Source: Spirochaeta sp. (GTDB taxonomy: Bacteria > Spirochaetota > Spirochaetia > DSM-27196 > SLAA01). Taken from it: a stretch of 10,977 nucleotides of DNA. The notes beneath the pieces were generated by a model. It saw only the letters and a list, made by a program, of their open reading frames with translations, ran no database searches and was not told where the DNA came from. Within the stretch, counting starts at the first letter, position 1, and each line of letters starts with the position of its first letter. Location of the stretch: the NCBI GenBank assembly GCA_020201015.1, contig JAIVHN010000215.1:1-10977 (forward strand). The letters run 5' to 3'. This document shows positions 6,199-10,977 of this stretch, piece by piece. The translations under genes were made by a program, and so were the position numbers.

Positions 6199-7181
6199 TC
6201 GCTAACCTCCTCAACAGGTGGCTGCAACACCGCCCCGAGCCGACGTACGAGAACTTCCTCACCAATTGGAATTCCCCGGAACCCAATTACGGTGCCGTCG
6301 CGTTGAATATCAAGGGTCTGCCTAAGTCGGCGTACTGAAATTCCGGCATCGGCGGCCACCCCGATAACAGCAAGGCGCGCAATCACATTAAAGACGCGCG
6401 CATCCTGTTCACGCTCTAAGCGCAGAGCGCCTGAGAGTTCTAGCTCTTGGCCGTCGGCGTTCTGGCCATTTGTCCCGGTGTTGCCCTCGCTCGACTGCAT
6501 GTACTCACCCGGTTCCGTGAGATACAGCGCGAGCTCAACCAGCGGCACACGCAGCCGAGAGTCGGGCAGGGCTTGCAGCATTTGGCTGCTAGGTTCCGGA
6601 ACAAACAGGCCCATACCACGCTGAAGCATATCGGAAAGCACCACCGAGTGCGGAGTTGCCTCACTACCGGTGGACTTAAGCGCAACCAAGGTAGATCCTG
6701 CCGTTAGCCGTGCAAGCGCCGGCGGGTCTATCATCAACTCAATGCCGTCACTGGCAAACAACATGGTATGGTTTTCCAGGAAGATTAACTGAGAACCATC
6801 CTCCCGATTACGCCAGTAGCGGTGACTCCGTCCATTTATGCGAGTCTCTTTTCGTTCCCAGTCACGCATAAAACGCAGCCCAAACTCGTACCGCCGCACC
6901 GGATATTTACCACGACCCGCCACGTAGAGACCGCTCAGACCGCCGCCTGGAAGAGTGCGCATAGCAATGGTGAGTTGCTCGGTGGTGCTGAGAATTCGTT
7001 GTATATCCGAGCTCTGCTGTCCGGCCTCATCAAGCACATTACGCATAAACTCGTCGTGTCGTGTAAGATCGGCGGCCAGATACATGTCTGCACCGACAGG
7101 AAGGTGTTCAGCCAGCTCACGCGTAACAGAAGGCCAAGTACTACGCCTTTTGTAAGGCGATATAACATTCGTTTTCCCCAA
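6195..7181 (-). CDS. Unrecognised protein between ileS and hisH; N-terminus unresolved, possibly frameshifted
   Basis: I do not recognise a named family. The frame is certainly coding from about 7120 to the TGA at 6195: it gives an orderly protein with alternating strands and helices, starting around TRELAEHLPVGADMYLAADL, with GLSGLYVAGRGKYP, an RYW motif, and an acidic end. The start is unclear. Frame-compatible choices are a TTG at 7181 (used here, 328 residues, 41-base overlap with ileS, weak ribosome site), an ATG at 7085 with no ribosome site that would cut into the coding stretch, or an ATG at 7301 that overlaps ileS by 161 bases. None gives a signal peptide. In the neighbouring frame an ATG at 7168 behind GGGGA encodes MLYRLTKGVVLGLLLRVS, which looks like one. 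The style ('LP-x-GAD-x-Y-x-x-ADL') suggests an exported protein (inference). It is coupled to hisH by an ATGA overlap. Confidence 0.7.
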   Translation of the reverse strand: MGKTNVISPYKRRSTWPSVTRELAEHLPVGADMYLAADLTRHDEFMRNVLDEAGQQSSDIQRILSTTEQLTIAMRTLPGGGLSGLYVAGRGKYPVRRYEFGLRFMRDWERKETRINGRSHRYWRNREDGSQLIFLENHTMLFASDGIELMIDPPALARLTAGSTLVALKSTGSEATPHSVVLSDMLQRGMGLFVPEPSSQMLQALPDSRLRVPLVELALYLTEPGEYMQSSEGNTGTNGQNADGQELELSGALRLEREQDARVFNVIARLAVIGVAADAGISVRRLRQTLDIQRDGTVIGFRGIPIGEEVLVRRLGAVLQPPVEEVSE

Positions 7182-10100
7182 CCGAAATGACTTCCGCGTT
7201 ATCTCGTTGTTGCCACTCAACCGAAACCGCCAAGGTCTCGGCAGACAAATAATCCTCAAATTGATGTACCGCATCCTTAAGCTCGGAAGGCGAGTACACA
7301 TACAACTGAATGCGATCGGTTACCTCGAGCCCCGCATCCTTACGCAGCGTCTGTACAGCTCGAATAATATCACGGACATATCCCTCGTGTCGCAGTTCCT
7401 TGGTGACCTCGGAGTCAAGCGCCACGGTAAGCGAGCCCTCGTTGAGAACCTTAAGTGACTCCTTCTCTATGCGCTGCACAAGGATGTCGTCCTGCGTTAT
7501 ATCTATAGCCCGAGTTCCGATATCAATATGGAGCGTAGCGCCTTGCAACAGGCTCTGAATTTCGTTTGCCGAGAGAGCCTCAATAGTTGTAGCTGCGTTC
7601 TTCATATCTTTTCCAAGGCTCTTACCGAGCGCTCGGTAATTGGCCTTGGCCTGATACTCAACAAGGTCTTCCTCGTTTTCACGGAACACAACATCTTTGA
7701 CATTGAGTTCCTCGCGAATGATATCCTCCATCTCGCGAAGCACCTTGTGCTCCTCGGGGTCTTTGGTTACCAAATGAATAGCGCGCAAGGGTTGCCTTGT
7801 CTTGAGATTATGCATACTGCGCAGCGCTCGGCCCATTGCCACGGTCTTCTGGGTCGCCGCCATTTTGCGTTCCAACTCGAAATCACGCAGTGATTTGTCT
7901 TCCACCGGATAGTCACACAAATGAACCGACTCAGGCGAGGACTCATTGCGGAGGTTTCGGTAAATTTCGTCCGTGATGAACGGAATAAACGGCGCTGCAA
8001 TCTTGGTTAGTTGAATGAGAACCGTATATAGCGCCGCGTAGGCTTGCTCTTTATCGCCATCGTTCTCGCTTCTCCAGAACCGTCGCCGGGAGCGGCGGAT
8101 ATACCAGTTGTTGAGAAGGTCAATGAACTCGACAATTGGTGCTATTGCGCGTTGCAGCTCGTAGTCATCCAAGGCCGCTCCGACTTCGCCTGCAAGCCGT
8201 TCTGTTTCCGAGAGTATCCAACGATCCAAAGGATTGTCGAGGTTGGTCGGCCGGGACTGCGGACCTATGCTATCAATTCGGGCGTAGGTGACAAAAAAGC
8301 TGTAGGCGTTCCAAAGCGGAATAATGATGCTCTTGAGCACCTCTTTTACACCGTCGTCTGAGAACTTCAGGTCCTCACCGCGTACTACGGCCGAGTTCAT
8401 GAGAAAGACCCGCAAGGCATCGGCTCCATACTGCTGAATAACCAGTTGGGGATCGGTGTAGTTGCGCTCACTCTTGCTCATTTTCTTGCCGTCTTCGGCA
8501 AGCACTAAGCCGTTGGTGACGCAGTTCTGAAACGCCGGACCGTCGAAAAGGGCAGCCGCAAGTACGGTTAATGTATAGAACCACCCACGAGTCTGATCCA
8601 GGCCCTCGCAGATGAAGGCTGCCGGGAAGTGAGTTTCAAACCACTCTTTGTTCTCAAAAGGATAATGGCTTTGAGCGTAGGGCATGGCGCCAGACTCAAA
8701 CCAGCAGTCCAGCACCTCCGGTACCCGGCGCATGGTACCCTTACCATCCGGTGCGGGATAGCTGATATCGTCTACATAGTGTTTGTGGAGGTCCTCGACT
8801 CGAACCCCGGACTTCTCAAAGAGCTCCTCACGTGAACCAATGCAGTCCACATACTCACCATCTTCACTTTTCCAAACCGGAATAGGGTTTCCCCAGTAAC
8901 GGTTGCGCGAAATAGCCCAGTCCCGTGCATTCTCAAGCCACTTGCCGAAGCGACCTTCTTGCAGATGCGCAGGCACCCAACGAATGCCACTGTTGGCTTG
9001 GAGCATGCTCTGCTTGATTTTCTCTATATCCACAAACCATGAGGAAATAGCCCGATAAATGAGCGGCTTTTTGGTACGGTAACAGTGCGGGTACGGGTGC
9101 AAATAGCTTTCACGCTTGACGAGTTTACGTTCGGTTTTTAGCTTCTCAATAATGCCCTTGTCGGCATCTTTGACAAACATCCCCTCAAAGTCGCTAACCT
9201 CGTTGGTGAACTTACACTCAGCGTCAATTGGACACACAATGGCGAGACCGCTACCCTTCATAACATTGTAGTCGTCCTCACCAAAGCCTGGCGCAATATG
9301 GACAATCCCGGTACCTTCCTCAGTGGTGACAAAGTCCGCAAGCTTGGTCACAAAGGCGCCCTGGTCTGCAAGCTCCCCAAAATATGGGAACAAGGGCTCG
9401 TAACGCACACCGGCCAGATCTTTGCCAGTATACCGTTCCACGACACGATACTCGGACTCGTCGCGGTAGTAGTGAGAAAGACGTTCTTCGGCCAGAATAT
9501 AGGTATCTTCCCCGTCGGCCACTTTGATGTAGCTGATGTCGGCACCAAGCGCAAGCGCCAGGTTTGAGGGCAAGGTCCAGGGTGTTGTCGTCCAGGCCAG
9601 GATAAAGGTATTTGGTTGGTCTACTAGTTGAAACCGCACGGTAATGGCTGGATCATGTACATCGATATACCCGCCGAGATTCACCTCAAAGTTTGAAAGC
9701 GGTGTGGCCAGCGCCGGGCTGTAGGGCAGAATATAGTGACCTTCATAGATCAGGCCCTTGCTCCACAGCTGCTTAAAAACCCACCAGATAGACTCCATGT
9801 AGTCAGGTTCCATGGTCTTGTAGTCGTTCTGGAAGTCGACCCAGCGGCCCATACGGGTGACAATTCGCTCCCATTCGTCGGTATAGCGGAGCACAATAGA
9901 GCGGCAGGCCTCGTTAAACTTGGCAACCCCGAAATTCTCAATCTCGGTCTTGCCGGAAATGCCCAGCTCTTTCTCCATTTCATACTCAACTGGCAGACCA
10001 TGGCAGTCCCAGCCAAAGCGGCGCTCAACTCGCCTGCCTTTCATAGCCTGATAGCGTGGAATAACATCTTTAATAGTTCCCGGTACAAAATGCCCGAAAT

Positions 10101-10263
10101 GTGGCAGCCCGGTAGCAAACGGAGGGCCGTCGTAGAACACGTAGTCCTCACGGTCGGAACGCTGCTCTACCGAACGTTCGAAGATGCGATGCTCCTTCCA
10201 ATAGGTGAGGATGCTTTCCTCCATTGCAGGAAAGCTAACTTTAGGGTCAACAGCCGAAAACAA
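7141..10263 (-). CDS. ileS: Isoleucyl-tRNA synthetase, type II (eukaryote-like)
   Basis: 1040 residues from the TTG at 10263. It charges tRNA-Ile in the cytoplasm and edits valine. Visible: the class I signature HFGH (55-58, in GLPHFGHFVPGTIKD), the WDCHGLP segment (85-91), the editing-domain motifs WTTTPWTLPSN and TTEEGTGIVHIAPGFGEDDY, and KMSKS (594-598). HxGH with an aromatic second residue, the GxKMSKS context and the absence of a C-terminal CxxC...CxxC zinc finger mark it as type II, the form found in archaea, eukaryotes and some bacteria including spirochaetes, which is usually mupirocin-insensitive. I chose TTG because AGGAGG lies 5 bases upstream and the protein then opens FSAVDPKVSFPAMEE, as in relatives; an ATG at 10380 would add 39 unconserved residues. 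The gene lies 140 bases after the TIR-like gene and overlaps or abuts the next gene. Confidence 0.96.
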   Translation of the reverse strand: MFSAVDPKVSFPAMEESILTYWKEHRIFERSVEQRSDREDYVFYDGPPFATGLPHFGHFVPGTIKDVIPRYQAMKGRRVERRFGWDCHGLPVEYEMEKELGISGKTEIENFGVAKFNEACRSIVLRYTDEWERIVTRMGRWVDFQNDYKTMEPDYMESIWWVFKQLWSKGLIYEGHYILPYSPALATPLSNFEVNLGGYIDVHDPAITVRFQLVDQPNTFILAWTTTPWTLPSNLALALGADISYIKVADGEDTYILAEERLSHYYRDESEYRVVERYTGKDLAGVRYEPLFPYFGELADQGAFVTKLADFVTTEEGTGIVHIAPGFGEDDYNVMKGSGLAIVCPIDAECKFTNEVSDFEGMFVKDADKGIIEKLKTERKLVKRESYLHPYPHCYRTKKPLIYRAISSWFVDIEKIKQSMLQANSGIRWVPAHLQEGRFGKWLENARDWAISRNRYWGNPIPVWKSEDGEYVDCIGSREELFEKSGVRVEDLHKHYVDDISYPAPDGKGTMRRVPEVLDCWFESGAMPYAQSHYPFENKEWFETHFPAAFICEGLDQTRGWFYTLTVLAAALFDGPAFQNCVTNGLVLAEDGKKMSKSERNYTDPQLVIQQYGADALRVFLMNSAVVRGEDLKFSDDGVKEVLKSIIIPLWNAYSFFVTYARIDSIGPQSRPTNLDNPLDRWILSETERLAGEVGAALDDYELQRAIAPIVEFIDLLNNWYIRRSRRRFWRSENDGDKEQAYAALYTVLIQLTKIAAPFIPFITDEIYRNLRNESSPESVHLCDYPVEDKSLRDFELERKMAATQKTVAMGRALRSMHNLKTRQPLRAIHLVTKDPEEHKVLREMEDIIREELNVKDVVFRENEEDLVEYQAKANYRALGKSLGKDMKNAATTIEALSANEIQSLLQGATLHIDIGTRAIDITQDDILVQRIEKESLKVLNEGSLTVALDSEVTKELRHEGYVRDIIRAVQTLRKDAGLEVTDRIQLYVYSPSELKDAVHQFEDYLSAETLAVSVEWQQRDNAEVISVGENECYIALQKA

Positions 10264-10268
10264 GATGT

Positions 10269-10274
10269 CCTCCT
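10269..10274 (-). promoter_or_regulatory. Ribosome binding site fixing the TTG start of ileS
   Basis: Minus-strand AGGAGG is a perfect anti-16S match with five bases (ACATC) before the TTG at 10263-10261. It decides the start: no ATG with a comparable site precedes the conserved VDPKV segment. Confidence 0.75.
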
Positions 10275-10291
10275 CGCGAAACGTGGGGAAA

Positions 10292-10319
10292 TTTATAAAA
10301 AAACGATTCCATGTGACTA
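10292..10319 (-). promoter_or_regulatory. Possible promoter for ileS
   Basis: Minus-strand TATAAA (10297-10292) follows a run of seven T and is preceded at 16 bases by TAGTCA (10319-10314), a 4 of 6 match to the -35 consensus. Transcription would begin near 10285, giving a leader of about 20 bases that holds the AGGAGG. The -10 is good and the -35 mediocre. Read-through from the TIR-like gene is the alternative. Confidence 0.35.
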
Positions 10320-10351
10320 TACCTGAAAAGCTTGCTGCGTTGGAAGAGAAG

Positions 10352-10391
10352 CACCCCACGCGCGCAGGGCAAACGCACATGCCACCCCACG
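10352..10391. repeat. Two 9-base direct repeats in the spacer upstream of ileS, 31 bases apart
   Basis: CACCCCACG occurs on the plus strand at 10352-10360 and again at 10383-10391 (minus strand CGTGGGGTG). Their offset of 31 bases is close to three helical turns. The core also occurs inverted at 10282-10288, just before the ileS ribosome site. The repeats could be protein-binding sites, parts of an RNA structure, or chance in a short GC-rich patch. The rest of the 140-base spacer (10264-10403) shows no gene and no convincing terminator. Confidence 0.4.
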
Positions 10392-10403
10392 GTCGTTATG
10401 GCG

Positions 10404-10976
10404 CTATGGCCGCAGGGTACGGTCCGAGAACCAGTAGTCAAGATTGATGTTTTTGCGGGGATCATGCATAACCCAGAGCGTATCTGCCTCCTCACCCATG
10501 GCACGTGCTACACCGGCATACGGATATTTAGCCAGGAGGCCTGTACCTTGGAAAAGGTCGGTCCTGGTGTCACGATCTAGCACCGGTAGCACCGCCACCT
10601 TGTCGGTACAGTGTTCCATATATCCAAAGAGCCAGGCGCTGCTTGCTGCCAGTCGTTGCTCATCCGGGGCGACATAGAGCAAGCAACGCGAGCCGTTAAG
10701 CAGGCTCCGCAGGAGCCCCCACTCCTCGGTGTCAGCTGGCAACCGCGCCGCGTTGTTCAGGTTGTGCCGGTCTACACAGACTCGAAACCCCATTGCCTCA
10801 ATCTCCAGCACGACCGGGAGCAGCGACTCTCGTGAAAGCCCCGGATGTGCAAGAAAAATGTCATGGCGCGCATAGCGAGGTGCTGGCTCGGTAAGTCGCT
10901 TTTGGAAACGGCCTCGTTCGCTCGAGATTACATTGCGATACTTCTTACTTAGGTCTTTTACAGTTAACAGGGTCAT
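10404..10976 (-). CDS. Standalone TIR-like domain protein
   Basis: 190 residues from the ATG at 10976, one base inside the window edge, so an earlier start cannot be excluded. The body resembles bacterial single-domain TIR-like proteins (the group containing Thoeris ThsB-like proteins): first strand HDIFLAHPG (38-46, compare 'YDVFLSHS'), helix to FRVCVDR (64-70, compare 'LSVYVDW'), then DTEEWGLLRSLLNGSRCLLYVAP (82-104), SAWLFGY (113-119), KVAVLPVLD (126-134) and a closing LLAKYPY...TLWVMHD. Relatives usually read W-E-L-G-Y where this has WLFGY, so the glutamate expected at the NADase position is leucine. The N-terminal 35 residues are basic (MTLLTVKDLSKKYRNV). No signal peptide or membrane segment is seen. 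TIR proteins may cleave NAD+ or make signal nucleotides in anti-phage defence, or act as scaffolds; no partner gene is visible, as the upstream side is cut. Confidence 0.65.
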   Translation of the reverse strand: MTLLTVKDLSKKYRNVISSERGRFQKRLTEPAPRYARHDIFLAHPGLSRESLLPVVLEIEAMGFRVCVDRHNLNNAARLPADTEEWGLLRSLLNGSRCLLYVAPDEQRLAASSAWLFGYMEHCTDKVAVLPVLDRDTRTDLFQGTGLLAKYPYAGVARAMGEEADTLWVMHDPRKNINLDYWFSDRTLRP

Positions 10977-10977
10977 A

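Noticed and set aside
6935..7168. Independent small gene of 77 codons starting at 7168 on the minus strand
   Set aside because: Only its first ~18 residues look meaningful (leader-like); the rest is out of frame with the conserved-looking protein, so I treat it as a displaced N-terminus instead.
10290..10310. Rho-independent terminator after the TIR-like gene (seven T on the minus strand)
   Set aside because: The bases before the T run (ACATGGAATCG) do not form a stable stem; the run fits better beside a -10 element.
9736..10326. 196-codon plus-strand open frame opposite ileS
   Set aside because: It is fully antisense to strongly conserved IleRS sequence including the HFGH region, and its translation shows no recognisable domain.
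10264..10403. T-box riboswitch in the ileS leader, suggested by minus-strand GGGGTGGCA
   Set aside because: The conserved T-box core (GGTGG-N-ACCGCG) is not present, there is no GC-rich hairpin before the T run, and the 140-base spacer is too short for a standard T-box.

Overview
The window is a compact chromosomal housekeeping segment at middling GC (my impression, not computed) with two gene blocks that converge. No plasmid, phage, IS, CRISPR, tRNA or rRNA signal was seen. The gene content (a bacterial type II isoleucyl-tRNA synthetase without a C-terminal zinc finger, a HrpA-type helicase with an unusual tail, FmdB, and a HisH/HisF pair of the variant often seen in anaerobes) suggests a spirochaete (Spirochaetaceae/Treponemataceae-like). 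This is inference from protein style and needs a database search.

Plus-strand block (1-2801): the C-terminal anticodon-binding end of a histidyl-tRNA synthetase (hisS, cut by the window edge) overlaps by an ATGA junction a DEAH-box RNA helicase of the HrpA type. The helicase stop overlaps the stop of the converging aroB by 4 bases, leaving no room for an intergenic terminator.

Minus-strand block (10976 down to 2798), in transcription order: (i) a standalone TIR-like protein; (ii) a 140-base spacer with a possible promoter and a repeated CGTGGGG motif; (iii) ileS, starting at a TTG behind a perfect AGGAGG; (iv) an unrecognised protein that overlaps or abuts the ileS end and whose N-terminus looks frameshifted; (v) hisH, joined to it by an ATGA overlap; (vi) hisF 22 bases on; (vii) a 96-base AT-rich spacer holding the best promoter of the window; (viii) fmdB, a small zinc-ribbon protein with a low-complexity Gly/Ser tail; (ix) an ArsR-family repressor; (x) aroB.

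Functionally, hisH and hisF form imidazole glycerol phosphate synthase (histidine branch, also releasing AICAR to purines), aroB makes 3-dehydroquinate (shikimate pathway), and ileS and hisS charge tRNAs. Points that stand out are the TIR-like protein upstream of ileS, which lacks the glutamate expected at the TIR NADase position; the probable signal peptide in the wrong frame ahead of the unknown gene; and a cysteine-bearing ArsR repressor placed in an operon with aroB behind a promoter that carries a near-palindrome at its -35. I did not find a clear new multi-gene system.
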